Under the pieces are notes generated by a model. The model did not search any database. It was not told the DNA's origin and saw only the letters and a program-made list of their open reading frames with translations. Position numbers and translations under genes: made by a program. Source: Bifidobacterium margollesii (GTDB lineage Bacteria; Actinomycetota; Actinomycetes; Actinomycetales; Bifidobacteriaceae). Taken from it: a stretch of DNA of 64,000 nucleotides. Every line of letters starts with the position of its first letter. Position 1 is the stretch's first letter. Where the stretch lies: contig NZ_NMWU01000005.1 of NCBI RefSeq assembly GCF_002860355.1, forward strand, positions 85 to 64,084, read 5' to 3'. Shown in pieces: positions 1-8,891 of the stretch.

Positions 1-413
1 ATCCGCATGCGCGGGTCGTCGGGCCATTCGATTTTGAGCCGTCCCTCGATCAGCTCCGGCGTCCATCCCTTGCGCAGCGCGTCCATCACCCAGGAGAGCA
101 GCGGGTCGTACGCCATGCGCAGGGGCTTGCGCGACCTGCGGGCGCGGGTCTCGGCCTTGCGCTGCGCGGTCAGGGCCGAGTAGAACGGGCGCGCGGTCCA
201 TGCGCCCGTCTTCAGGCGTTTCGGCCTGTACGGACGGTAGGAGTCGTTCTCGTTGGACGCGAACCACAGGCCGCGCCTCAGCTCGCGGCTGACCGTGGAC
301 TTGTCCCGGCCGATCCTCAGGGCGATCTGGCGCACGCCGAGCCCCTCTCGGTTCCTCAGTTCGTCGATCCGGACTCGTTCCTCGGCCGACAGGTGGGAAT
401 ACACTTTCGTCAT
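1..413 (-). CDS. IS30-family transposase, N-terminal part (cut by window edge)
   Basis: The minus-strand frame from an ATG at 413 stays open to the window edge (137 codons). It begins MTKVYSHLSAEERVRIDEL and continues into a helix-turn-helix of the form RQIALRIGRDKSTVSRELRR. This is the N-terminal DNA-binding region of IS30-family transposases, which cut and join insertion-sequence ends. The later segment with a GWTPELIEGRL-like stretch is the usual linker before the DDE catalytic domain, which lies outside the window. The gene is not visibly broken in the part present. The left end of the element should lie between here and glf. Confidence 0.88.
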   Translation of the reverse strand, partial: MTKVYSHLSAEERVRIDELRNREGLGVRQIALRIGRDKSTVSRELRRGLWFASNENDSYRPYRPKRLKTGAWTARPFYSALTAQRKAETRARRSRKPLRMAYDPLLSWVMDALRKGWTPELIEGRLKIEWPDDPRMR

Positions 414-500
414 GGGCGCAGCACTTTCTCTTCGGTTGTGGACTTGAACACTTCCAACCTTAGACAGGTGTTGCGCTTCTATTTAGAACCCGGGAACGTT
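414..500. mobile_element. Probable terminal region of the IS30-type element
   Basis: The bases just upstream of the transposase start carry an AT-richer stretch around 465-490 (GTGTTGCGCTTCTATTTAGA), which resembles IS30-family end sequences. The other end lies outside the window, so the inverted repeat and target duplication cannot be confirmed and the exact boundary is a guess. Confidence 0.35.
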
Positions 501-699
501 CGAATTCAGCTGTTCAATTCGGACCACGTCCGGGTCTGCATCCGTACCACGTCCGGGGGTCACATCGCATGATCTCGATCACGCCGTACGCTCCGGGCCT
601 GCCCACGCCATAGGACGTCGGCAACGTGCCGTGATCGTGCATGTATCCTGAAACAGGACGAAAACGAAACCTGACGACGTGCGAATGAAGGAGTTCCCG

Positions 700-1911
700 A
701 TGCAGACAGCCGCCCACACCACAGCAGCCGAGGTCACTGCTCCCAGGATCGAGGACGTGGATCTGGTCGTGGTGGGTGCGGGCCTGTTCGGTCTCACCGT
801 GGCCCAGCAGGCCGTCGAACATGCGGGCGCCCGCGTGCACATCATCGACGTGCGCGATCACATCGGCGGCAACGCCTACTCCTACATGGACGAGGAAACC
901 GGTGCGGAGATCCACAAGTACGGGGCCCACCTGTTCCACACGTCCAACAAGCGGGTGTGGGAGTACGTCAACCGCTTCACCTCGTTCACCGACTACGTGC
1001 ACCGCGTGTATGCCACGCACGACGGCGAGGTCTACCCGCTGCCGATCAATCTGGGGACGATCAACCAGTTCTTCCACGCGCACTACACGCCGGCCGAGGC
1101 CAGGGCGCTGATCGAGGAGCAGGCCGGGGAGCTGGCCGGCACCGATCCGACGAATCTCAACGACAAGGGCATCCAGCTCATCGGCCGTCCGCTGTACGAG
1201 GCGTTCATCAAGAACTATACGGGCAAGCAATGGCAGACCGACCCGGCCGAACTGCCCGCCGCGATCATCAAGCGACTGCCGGTACGATTCAACTACGACA
1301 ACCGGTATTTCAAGGACACCTGGGAAGGACTGCCAACCGACGGCTACACCGCCTGGATGGAGCGCATGATCGACGACGAGCGCATCAGCGTGAGTCTGAA
1401 CACCGACTTCTTCGACACCGACCAGCCGTTCAACCGCGAGGCACTGTCCGCGGCCGGCAAGCCCGTGGTGTACACCGGACCGGTGGACCGATATTTCGAC
1501 TATGAGCTGGGCGACCTCAAGTGGCGTACGGTGGACTTCAAGGAGGTCCGCTACGACGAGGGCGATCATTTCGGCTGCCCGGTGATGAATTTCTCGGACG
1601 CCGACGTGCCCTACACGCGCGCAATCGAATTCAAGAACTTCAATCCGGAGCGCGCAGAGAGCCAGAACCCGAATCGCACCGTGGTGTGGGAGGAGTATTC
1701 CCGGTTCGCCAAGCGCGACGATGAACCGTACTACCCGGTGAACACCGAAGCCGACAAAGCCCTGTACGCGCAGTATGAGGCTCGCGCCGCCGAAGTGCCG
1801 AACACCGTGTTCGGCGGGCGGCTCGGCACCTACAAGTACTACGACATGCACAACGTGATCGACACCGCGCTCACCGCCTACGAAAACGCGGTTGCTCCGC
1901 TGCTCGGCTGA
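700..1911 (+). CDS. glf: UDP-galactopyranose mutase
   Basis: The 403-residue flavoenzyme interconverts UDP-galactopyranose and UDP-galactofuranose, the donor for galactofuranose-containing envelope polysaccharides. An N-terminal FAD-binding motif (VVVGAGLFGLTVAQ) is followed by the family signatures DHIGGNAYSY and KYGAHLFHTS, then FIKNYTGKQW and, near the C-terminus, GGRLGTYKYYDM. The length is normal for the family. I chose the ATG at 700 because AAGGAG sits six bases upstream; an in-frame GTG at 679 has no such site. The gene stands alone between an IS end and a bidirectional terminator. A GT2 enzyme at 59 kb looks like a galactofuranosyltransferase and may use its product. Confidence 0.97.
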   Translation: MQTAAHTTAAEVTAPRIEDVDLVVVGAGLFGLTVAQQAVEHAGARVHIIDVRDHIGGNAYSYMDEETGAEIHKYGAHLFHTSNKRVWEYVNRFTSFTDYVHRVYATHDGEVYPLPINLGTINQFFHAHYTPAEARALIEEQAGELAGTDPTNLNDKGIQLIGRPLYEAFIKNYTGKQWQTDPAELPAAIIKRLPVRFNYDNRYFKDTWEGLPTDGYTAWMERMIDDERISVSLNTDFFDTDQPFNREALSAAGKPVVYTGPVDRYFDYELGDLKWRTVDFKEVRYDEGDHFGCPVMNFSDADVPYTRAIEFKNFNPERAESQNPNRTVVWEEYSRFAKRDDEPYYPVNTEADKALYAQYEARAAEVPNTVFGGRLGTYKYYDMHNVIDTALTAYENAVAPLLG

Positions 1912-1916
1912 TACAC

Positions 1917-1985
1917 GGCCTCACAACTCGCAAAAAAGCCCCTGAAATCGACTGATTCGGGGGCTTTTTTGCGAGTTGTGAGGCC
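1917..1985. terminator. Bidirectional terminator between glf and the LTA-synthase-like gene
   Basis: Perfect 26-base inverted arms (1917-1942 and 1960-1985) flank a short loop. The arms include runs of six A and six T, so a GC stem followed by a U-tract forms on either strand. It sits between two convergent genes and can serve both. Confidence 0.9.
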
Positions 1986-1993
1986 GGTTTCCG

Positions 1994-4252
1994 TCAAGAC
2001 CTCATCCGTTCGCGAATTTTCGGCACCTCGCCGGTGTTCTTCACGCCAGGCTCGGGCAGCTCCTCGATCTTCGCGTCGCCGTCCGCATCGATCTCGGGCA
2101 GGTTCATGAACTGCGTGTTCTTCAGGTACCCCTTGCCCGCGGTGATGTCGTACTGGATGAGTTTGTAGTCCTCCAGCAGCTCCTGCGTCTCCTCGTCGGC
2201 CTTGGTGATGTCGAAGCGGTTGCCGTTCTTGTCGAGATACAGCGCCTGCCCACTCGGAATGCGACTCCAGCTCTGGATCTCGTTGACCACCGGCGGCTCC
2301 ATCGCGGGCACCTTCTCGTGCATCATCGTCAGGAACGCCAGATACGGCGAGACCTTCGCGTTCATGTGTTCGGCCGCCTGCGCCATGAAGTAGTTCGGCG
2401 AGGTGATCGCCGTGGCGGAGGCCGGCAGCTTCGTGCCATGCGAGCTTGACGCCTTGTTCGACCAGATGAAATAGTCGGTTTCGTGCAGCTTCACCGAATT
2501 GTTGGAGTCCTGCGAAGCGGAGGCGTAGATGCCGGGCAGATGATCGCCGTAGAAGATCACGGTGATCGGCTTGTTGATGTTGTCCAACTGGTTGAGGAAC
2601 GCCTGGGTCGCCTGATCCGTATACTCCACACCCTTCGCGTACGTCTGGATCTGCGTGGTCTCGTCGATGCCGAGCGGCTGGGTCGTCGAACTGCTCGCCT
2701 GGAACTCGTTGTTGGCGTACCAGTTGTCGTAGTTCATATGGTTCTGCATGGTGAGCACCGACAGGAACTGGCTCTTCGAGGTGTCGATCTTCTCCAGCAG
2801 GCTCTGGTAGGCGTCGGAGTCCTTCACATACGGCGAGGAGTCGATCTTGCCCTGATGCGCGATCACGTCCGGCTCGTTCAGCGTCCAGAAATGCTGGAAC
2901 CCGAACTTCCGATAGTTCTCCGCACGCGAGTACATCGACGACTCATACGGGTGGAACGCCTGTGAGTTCTCGCCGCCGTTCCACAGCTGGTTGAACGTCG
3001 GCGCCCATTTGAGCTTCGGTACGAGCTGCTGATACGGGGAGCTGAGCGAGGCGTCGAAGTTCGCCATCGTCAGGCCGGTCATCGACATGAACTCCATGTT
3101 CGCGGTGCCGCCGCCGTATCCGGCCGAAAGCATCAGGCCGCTGGTCGTGCCCTGCTTGATCTTCCGTGTGTTCGGCATCGGGTCCTTGTTGAGCTTCAGT
3201 CCCGGCACGCGCGTCGGATCGGAATACGATTCGGAGAGCACCATGATCACGGTGCTGTCCTCCATGTTCGAGGCGCGATCCTCGTTCATCTCGTTCGCCG
3301 CCGTGGCGTATTTGCGGGCGATCCGCTTCATCGTCTGCTCGGAGTAGTTCGCCGGCTCATCCATCACCTTCGGATTGATGAAGCGTTCGAAGCCGATCAG
3401 CGTGCCGTTGGATTGCGCATCCCACACCGAATCCCACAGTTTCGGCGAATCACCGAGCTTCTGCGCGAACGTGTTCGCCCACGATCCGGTGGTGGCGAGT
3501 CCGGCGGTGAACATGCCGAGGAACAGCGACGGGATCACGATCATCACCACGCGGGCGGTGATGCACAGATTGCGACCGGGCCGACCAGTCTGACCGGACC
3601 GCCCGAAACCGCAGTCGATGAGTCTCCGACGACCGTCCCGCTTGCCCATCGAATAGCTGATCACCACCATCGTCAGGAAGAACATGGCCGCCGTGGCGAT
3701 GATTCGCCCAGCGCCGCTGGGGATGAAGCTGGTCATGTTGCCGGCGTCGGATTTGAGGAAGTTCAGATCACTGGGCTTGATCGTCTCGTACCGAACGCTC
3801 ACCTTGAACCGTTCGGCCACCGCGCAGAATCCGACGACGGACAGGAAGATCGGCGCGGCCACCCAGAATCGGTTGATCAGCATGGTCAACACGAAATAGA
3901 TGATGCCGAGGATCAGCAGGTTGAGCAGGAACTGGAAGTCGCCGCTCGTCCACATCTTCGAGATGAACCCGCCGAAACCGCGCAGAGGCTCGACCGTCCA
4001 CACCGACCATTGCAACAGTCCGACCGCGATGATGTCGATCGTAAGGAAGGCGACGACGTACACCCACCACGGCAGAGGCCGGTGATTGTTGCCCGGATAC
4101 GCAAGGTCGGCGTCCGTCAGTTCGACGGTATTGTCGGCATCGGAGACATCGACTCCGGTGGTATCGATCACGCCGGTCGTATCGACGGCGAGGATCATCG
4201 TCTTCGCCGCAGCAGCAGCCGTCGCCGCCGTTCCCTCGTGTTCAACCGTCAA
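1994..4252 (-). CDS. Lipoteichoic acid synthase-like sulfatase-family membrane protein
   Basis: The protein has five predicted membrane helices followed by an extracellular sulfatase-type domain, the LtaS/phosphoglycerol transferase architecture. The domain has VIMVLSESYSDP (metal-binding Glu), a GGGTANMEF stretch carrying the likely nucleophilic Thr, and FYGDHLPG (Asp-His metal ligands). By family it would transfer glycerol phosphate units or a related substituent to a surface glycolipid polymer. An upstream ATG at 4408 extends the frame by 52 residues. I prefer the TTG at 4252: CAAGGAG lies eight bases before it, and the DNA around 4266-4325 is AT-rich and promoter-like (TAGAAT). This start leaves the usual five helices. 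The precise polymer cannot be deduced. Confidence 0.85.
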   Translation of the reverse strand: MTVEHEGTAATAAAAAKTMILAVDTTGVIDTTGVDVSDADNTVELTDADLAYPGNNHRPLPWWVYVVAFLTIDIIAVGLLQWSVWTVEPLRGFGGFISKMWTSGDFQFLLNLLILGIIYFVLTMLINRFWVAAPIFLSVVGFCAVAERFKVSVRYETIKPSDLNFLKSDAGNMTSFIPSGAGRIIATAAMFFLTMVVISYSMGKRDGRRRLIDCGFGRSGQTGRPGRNLCITARVVMIVIPSLFLGMFTAGLATTGSWANTFAQKLGDSPKLWDSVWDAQSNGTLIGFERFINPKVMDEPANYSEQTMKRIARKYATAANEMNEDRASNMEDSTVIMVLSESYSDPTRVPGLKLNKDPMPNTRKIKQGTTSGLMLSAGYGGGTANMEFMSMTGLTMANFDASLSSPYQQLVPKLKWAPTFNQLWNGGENSQAFHPYESSMYSRAENYRKFGFQHFWTLNEPDVIAHQGKIDSSPYVKDSDAYQSLLEKIDTSKSQFLSVLTMQNHMNYDNWYANNEFQASSSTTQPLGIDETTQIQTYAKGVEYTDQATQAFLNQLDNINKPITVIFYGDHLPGIYASASQDSNNSVKLHETDYFIWSNKASSSHGTKLPASATAITSPNYFMAQAAEHMNAKVSPYLAFLTMMHEKVPAMEPPVVNEIQSWSRIPSGQALYLDKNGNRFDITKADEETQELLEDYKLIQYDITAGKGYLKNTQFMNLPEIDADGDAKIEELPEPGVKNTGEVPKIRERMRS

Positions 4253-4458
4253 CGATCCGTCTCCTTGCCCACAAAACGAACATGAATTCCAAGTAAACAA
4301 ATCTAATATTCTACGTGCGGCATGATCGGGATTACGAAAAAACCAACCGATAATCCACAAAACCGGCCCCGCAAACCACGCAGTCATTCGTACGGATAAT
4401 ATGAACATTCACTCACCAATCGGTAGGTGTTCGGGACGGTCGGGGTAGCCTAGGCCGT

Positions 4459-6783
4459 ATGGCTTCTCAGACTCGTAGAACTGCGTCATCCGCGTCCCGC
4501 AATTTCCAAGGCGCGTCGGGCTCGTCGGAACCGTCGTTCGCGCCCCCGGCAGGCAGCCGACGCGCCCGGCGTGCGGCCCAGCAGAACGCCGGCCCCCGCA
4601 GATCACGGCGTGCGGGGAACCGTAAGGGACGGGGTCCGAAGAGGAAGCACAGGATTCTCAAAGGTCTGCTGATCGCCCTGCTGACCATGATCCTGGCCGG
4701 CTGCGGCGTGTTCGCCTACATGTACGCCACCACGAAGATCCCCGACCCCGAATCGATCGCGCTGGCCGAGAAAACCAAGGTGTATTACGCCGACGGCACC
4801 ACGGAAATCGGCACGTTCGCCGAGCAGAACCGTGAGATCATCGACTGTTCCGTACTGCCCAGCTATGTGGGCAATGCGATCGTCGCCTCCGAGAACCGCA
4901 CGTTCTGGTCGGATCGCGGCATCGATCTCAAAGGCATCAGCCGAGCGCTGATCAACAACGTGACCAAAGGCACCCGGCAGGGCGGATCGACGATCACCCA
5001 GCAGTACGCGGAACGGTATTATCTGGGCGAAACCACCTCCTACAAGGGCAAGATCAAGGAGGCGTTCCTCGCGCTGAAGATCGCACAGAGCCAGGATAAG
5101 GACAAGGTGCTGTGCAACTACATGAACACGATCTATCTGGGCCGCAACACCTACGGCATCCAGGCGGCCGCCAAGGCGTACTTCAACAAGGACGCCAAGG
5201 ATCTGACGCTGTATGAGGCCGCGACGCTGGCGGGCATCATCCCCTCGCCGAACAACTGGGATCCGGCCGTGAACAAGAAGATGGCCCAGCAGCGATTCGA
5301 CCGCGTGATGAACATCATGCAGGAGGATGGCTACATCAGCGCGAAGCAGAAAACCGACGCGAAGATGCCGAACACGGTGAAGCAGTCCGTGAACAACGTG
5401 TATCAGGGGCCGAAGGGCTATCTGCTGAAGATGGTGCGCAACGAGCTGGTGGCGTCGAAGGCGTTCACCGAGCAGGATCTCGACACCGGCGGATACAAGA
5501 TCATCACCACGATCGACAAGTCCAAGCAGGATCTCATGTATCAGGTGGCCAGCAAGAAGGGCGGCACCAACAGCATCCTGCCGGACGGCGTGCAGATCGG
5601 CAGCATTTCGGTGAACGTGAAGGACGGTTCGATCATCTCGCTGTACGCCGGCGAGGATTATCTGACCAAGCAGTTCAACAACGTGACCGACGCCACCTAC
5701 GAGGTGGGCTCCACGATGAAGCCGTTCACGCTGCTCGCCACCGTGCAGAAGGGCGTGAGCCTCGACACCGTGTTCAACGGCAATTCGCCGCGCGACTTCC
5801 CCGGCCTTTCGACTCCGATGACCAATTCGGGCGGCGAAAGCTTCGGATACATCAACCTGTACCAGGCCACGGCCAACTCGGTGAACACCGTGTACATGGA
5901 TCTGCAGCAGCATCTCGGCGCGCAGACCATCATCGACACGGCTCACACGGCCGGCATCAAGGGCAAGATCACGGCGGACGCCTACACCACGCTGGGCACG
6001 TCGGCGTTGAGCGTGATGGATATGGCCCGCGGATTCTCCACCATCGCCAATCAGGGGCAGAAGCCCACGCTGCACATGGTGAGCAAGGTGCTGAACTCCT
6101 CGAAGAAGGAGCTGTATAACGCGCCGACCACCACCACGCGCGTGTTCGACGCGAACGACGTGGCGCTGGTGACCAAGGCCATGGAGGGCACCGTGCAGAG
6201 CGGCACCGCATCCGAGGCCAGCTCCATCGGCAAGACCATGGCCGGCAAGACCGGCACCGCCAACGATGCGAAGGCATTGAGCTTCGTGGGCTTCACGCCC
6301 TCCACCCTGACGCTGTTCGCCGCATGGAACCCCGATCCGAAGACCGGCAACGCCAACGACATGCCGGAGATCGGCGAATACGGCATCTTCGGCGCATATG
6401 CCGTGCACCTATACACCGAATACATGTCGCAGGCGCTGGATGGCGTGGCTGACGAGGCCTTCCCCGAACCGGAGGATGATGGCACCGTCGGCGGCTCCGA
6501 TGGCACCTGGGGCACCGGCACGGGCAGCAGCTACACCGGTTCCGGCAAGTCCTCGAAGTCGGATGCGAACGATTCCGGGTCCGGCGCCGAAAGCAGCCCC
6601 AGCCCGAGCGCCTCGGCCAGCCCCTCGGCGAGCGCATCGTCGCCCGCCGCCTCCGCCAGCCCGAGCGCCTCGGCCAGCACGGGCAGCGGAACCGGAAGCG
6701 GCGGCAGCGGCACTTCGAGTGAAACCGGCGGATCGGGAACGTCCGGCGGAACACAGTCCGGCCAAGGCGGCGCCACCGAATAG
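4459..6783 (+). CDS. Class A penicillin-binding protein (glycosyltransferase-transpeptidase)
   Basis: This 774-residue bifunctional peptidoglycan synthase has a basic cytoplasmic tail (1-65) and one membrane helix (about 67-90). A GT51 domain follows, with catalytic Glu in ASENRTFW (residue 145) and RQGGSTITQQ (173-182). The transpeptidase has SxxK as STMK (Ser418, Lys421), SxN as SVN (474-476) and KTGT (597-600). The C-terminal 100 residues are a Ser/Gly/Ala/Pro-rich low-complexity tail (repeats of SPSASAS type), probably a wall spacer. No clear ribosome binding site precedes the ATG at 4459; a TAGCCT-like -10 about 13 bases upstream suggests a leaderless message. It is divergent from the LTA-synthase-like gene. 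Confidence 0.95.
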   Translation: MASQTRRTASSASRNFQGASGSSEPSFAPPAGSRRARRAAQQNAGPRRSRRAGNRKGRGPKRKHRILKGLLIALLTMILAGCGVFAYMYATTKIPDPESIALAEKTKVYYADGTTEIGTFAEQNREIIDCSVLPSYVGNAIVASENRTFWSDRGIDLKGISRALINNVTKGTRQGGSTITQQYAERYYLGETTSYKGKIKEAFLALKIAQSQDKDKVLCNYMNTIYLGRNTYGIQAAAKAYFNKDAKDLTLYEAATLAGIIPSPNNWDPAVNKKMAQQRFDRVMNIMQEDGYISAKQKTDAKMPNTVKQSVNNVYQGPKGYLLKMVRNELVASKAFTEQDLDTGGYKIITTIDKSKQDLMYQVASKKGGTNSILPDGVQIGSISVNVKDGSIISLYAGEDYLTKQFNNVTDATYEVGSTMKPFTLLATVQKGVSLDTVFNGNSPRDFPGLSTPMTNSGGESFGYINLYQATANSVNTVYMDLQQHLGAQTIIDTAHTAGIKGKITADAYTTLGTSALSVMDMARGFSTIANQGQKPTLHMVSKVLNSSKKELYNAPTTTTRVFDANDVALVTKAMEGTVQSGTASEASSIGKTMAGKTGTANDAKALSFVGFTPSTLTLFAAWNPDPKTGNANDMPEIGEYGIFGAYAVHLYTEYMSQALDGVADEAFPEPEDDGTVGGSDGTWGTGTGSSYTGSGKSSKSDANDSGSGAESSPSPSASASPSASASSPAASASPSASASTGSGTGSGGSGTSSETGGSGTSGGTQSGQGGATE

Positions 6784-6987
6784 TCGCCTAGCGGTGCTGC
6801 CGGGACGGAGTACCACCGAGCCGCATTACTTACTCCGCACGGTACTCGTGGACTCAATACCACCCCGGTAGTACCACCAAGGTTGCATTACTCGGGTCGC
6901 AGTGCCACCGAGTTGCATTGATGCCGTGTCACATTGTGGACCGAGCCCGCGTATTTCGATATGGATGGCGTGACTCGGCATAGGTAT

Positions 6988-7038
6988 GCGTGACCGGGCA
7001 TACCCATACCCCGTCACGGTGAATATGCCCGGTCACGC
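6988..7038. repeat. Perfect 15-bp inverted repeat
   Basis: GCGTGACCGGGCATA at 6988-7002 is repeated in inverted form at 7024-7038, with a diverged direct copy at 6968-6982. The 3' side on the plus strand reads CTTTATCC, a weak U-tract, so the element could be a terminator or a binding site. Confidence 0.7.
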
Positions 7039-7343
7039 TTTATCCACCGAAAGCACCCCCGACCACTCTGACCACCGTGCAGGACCCATCACGACGGATA
7101 TCCCGGTCGCATCTGATTCCACGGCGGAAGTCATCCATTGCCGCGAATCTGCCGTCAACGAATCCGAATGACTCGGTGCCCTCCCCCGGCAGGAGACGGT
7201 GCGGGCGCGGCTCATTGCGCCTCCCCGCGGAACGCGTACCGCACGCCCTCGAATACCCAATCGCCCATCCGGGAATCCCCTTTCGGATCACCGGATGTTG
7301 CAACGACCACTGGAACCCGCCGACCGGCCCGATGTCGCCCCAT

Positions 7344-7394
7344 GCCTTCCCCCACCGGGGGAAGGTGGCCGGCGAAGCCGGTCGGATGAGGGGC
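7344..7394. repeat. Dispersed intergenic repeat, copy 1
   Basis: The core GGGGGAAGGTGGCCGGCGAA with a following CCGG-CGGATGAGG recurs with small changes near 31262 and 37478. It has short self-complementary arms (CCCCCACCGGGGG). It lies just past the stop codon of the minus-strand MFS gene. Confidence 0.7.
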
Positions 7395-7411
7395 TTGGAG
7401 CAACGATCCCG

Positions 7412-8743
7412 CTATTCGCTGAGATGCTCGATCTTCCTGGCCTGTTTCAGCGACCACACGCCGAGCACGAATGCAAGAACCATACACCCCAGACTCAGTG
7501 TGAACATGATCGGGAATCCACCTGGCAGATCGACGATGAATCCCCAGAACACTGCGGCGAACGCACCAGCGAGCGCACCCACGGAGGAAACCCTCGAATA
7601 GATGTTCGTGTAGTCACGCGAACCGAACACGGCACGTACCAGCAGCGGAGTCTGCACAGTGGTGCAAGCGTAGACGAAACCGAACAGAAACGCACCGACC
7701 ATAAGGATCGCAGCCTGCGCGGGCAGGAACCACATGAGCACCACGCCGATGATGCCGCCGCCGATACCGGTGGAAAGACCGGCGACCACGCTCTTGTCGT
7801 TGATTGTGCCGAGCAGCACCTTGCCCAGCGCCTGACCAGCCATGCATGCAGAGGCGACTACGCCAGATAATGCGGCGATCTGCGGCAGAGACGCTTCGAA
7901 CGACTGACAATATGAAGGCAGGAACTGATACACCGTCTGGTTGATGGTGATGATGCCGCAGAACACGGCAAGCGCGAAGAACGCCGGTGTGCGCATGGCT
8001 TTGGATGCGGAAACGCCACGGACCTGTTCGGCCTCGGCCGTGCCTTCGGCTCCTTCGGCGTCCGCGTAATCTTCGGTGGCGCCATACGGCAGCAGCCCCT
8101 TGTCCGACGGCTTGGATCGAACGACGAAGACGGTGAACGGCAGAGTGACGACGAGAATGATGATGCCGAACACCAGATATCCGGTGCGCCAGCCTTCAGG
8201 CCCGGACTTGATAAGCGCGGTACCCAACGGGTTGAAGATCACACCGCCGATGCCGGTGAACGCCATGCACAGTCCGACGAAGAAGCCGACGCGCTTGCGG
8301 CACCAGGCGTTGATCAGTGTAGGAACGGCAAGATACAGCAGCGGAGCGGTGCCGAGACCGATGAACACGCCGGCGATGTAGAACTGCCATACGGCATGGA
8401 AGAACGACATGGCGATGCAGGCTGCACCATCGAAGATCACACCCGTGGTCAGTACGATACGGATGTCGAGTTTGCTCATCAGTTTGCCGGAGACGGGCAG
8501 GCCGATCATCATTGCGATGTTGGCGATGCTGAAGTACAGGGTGAACGTTGCCTTGGCCACATGGAAGTATTCGCTCACCGGAGTGAAGTAGATGCCCGCA
8601 CAGCTGTACACCAGCGCGCAGGGCACGCAGGTGAGCACAATGCCGCTGGCCACGATCAGGAAAGCGTAGTGGAATCCGCCCTGCTTCCGACCGGCCGGGG
8701 ACGGAGCCGCGGGCCGCTCCGATGGCGTAACGACGTTGTTCAT
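7412..8743 (-). CDS. MFS transporter, oxalate/formate antiporter-like (OFA) family
   Basis: The 443-residue protein has about twelve membrane helices and a central charged loop (SKPSDKGLLPYGATEDYADAE region). The loop motif SDKGLLPYG and the overall layout match OFA-type carriers, which exchange or import small carboxylates. The start is the ATG at 8743, preceded by AAAGGAACCATC; an upstream in-frame start lacks such a site. It is the last gene of the eight-gene operon beginning with the ACP at 16257, 148 bases downstream of a second OFA carrier. The substrate is unknown; the operon context suggests a short carboxylate or an acylated compound. Confidence 0.85.
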   Translation of the reverse strand: MNNVVTPSERPAAPSPAGRKQGGFHYAFLIVASGIVLTCVPCALVYSCAGIYFTPVSEYFHVAKATFTLYFSIANIAMMIGLPVSGKLMSKLDIRIVLTTGVIFDGAACIAMSFFHAVWQFYIAGVFIGLGTAPLLYLAVPTLINAWCRKRVGFFVGLCMAFTGIGGVIFNPLGTALIKSGPEGWRTGYLVFGIIILVVTLPFTVFVVRSKPSDKGLLPYGATEDYADAEGAEGTAEAEQVRGVSASKAMRTPAFFALAVFCGIITINQTVYQFLPSYCQSFEASLPQIAALSGVVASACMAGQALGKVLLGTINDKSVVAGLSTGIGGGIIGVVLMWFLPAQAAILMVGAFLFGFVYACTTVQTPLLVRAVFGSRDYTNIYSRVSSVGALAGAFAAVFWGFIVDLPGGFPIMFTLSLGCMVLAFVLGVWSLKQARKIEHLSE

Positions 8744-8785
8744 GATGGTTCCTTTCCGCGGGGTCTCTCGTCCCCGCTCGCGACT

Positions 8786-8840
8786 GTGGCCTCTGGTCAT
8801 GGGACTCGACCGATCAGCGTGTTCCATGACCAGAGGCCAC
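8786..8840. repeat. 17-bp perfect inverted repeat between the two transporter genes
   Basis: GTGGCCTCTGGTCATGG at 8786-8802 pairs perfectly with its inverse at 8824-8840 across a 21-base loop. There is no U-tract, so it is more likely an RNA-stability or processing hairpin, or a binding site within the operon, than a full terminator. Confidence 0.8.
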
Positions 8841-8891
8841 GAGGTGGGATGGTTGGATCGTCGGAATAGACGAATCGGATTCAGAGGCCGA

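Larger units (their letters stand above)
6784..7411. other. Gene-free region with three degenerate repeats and a long hairpin
   Basis: No convincing gene lies here. Three copies of a GTACCACCGAG-n-GCATTA motif occur at 6810-6828, 6871-6890 and 6902-6920. Near-copies of GCGTGACCGGGCATA occur directly at 6968-6982 and 6988-7002 and inverted at 7024-7038. The last two form a perfect 15-base stem that may terminate the penicillin-binding-protein transcript. A dispersed repeat element lies at 7344-7394. Confidence 0.6.
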
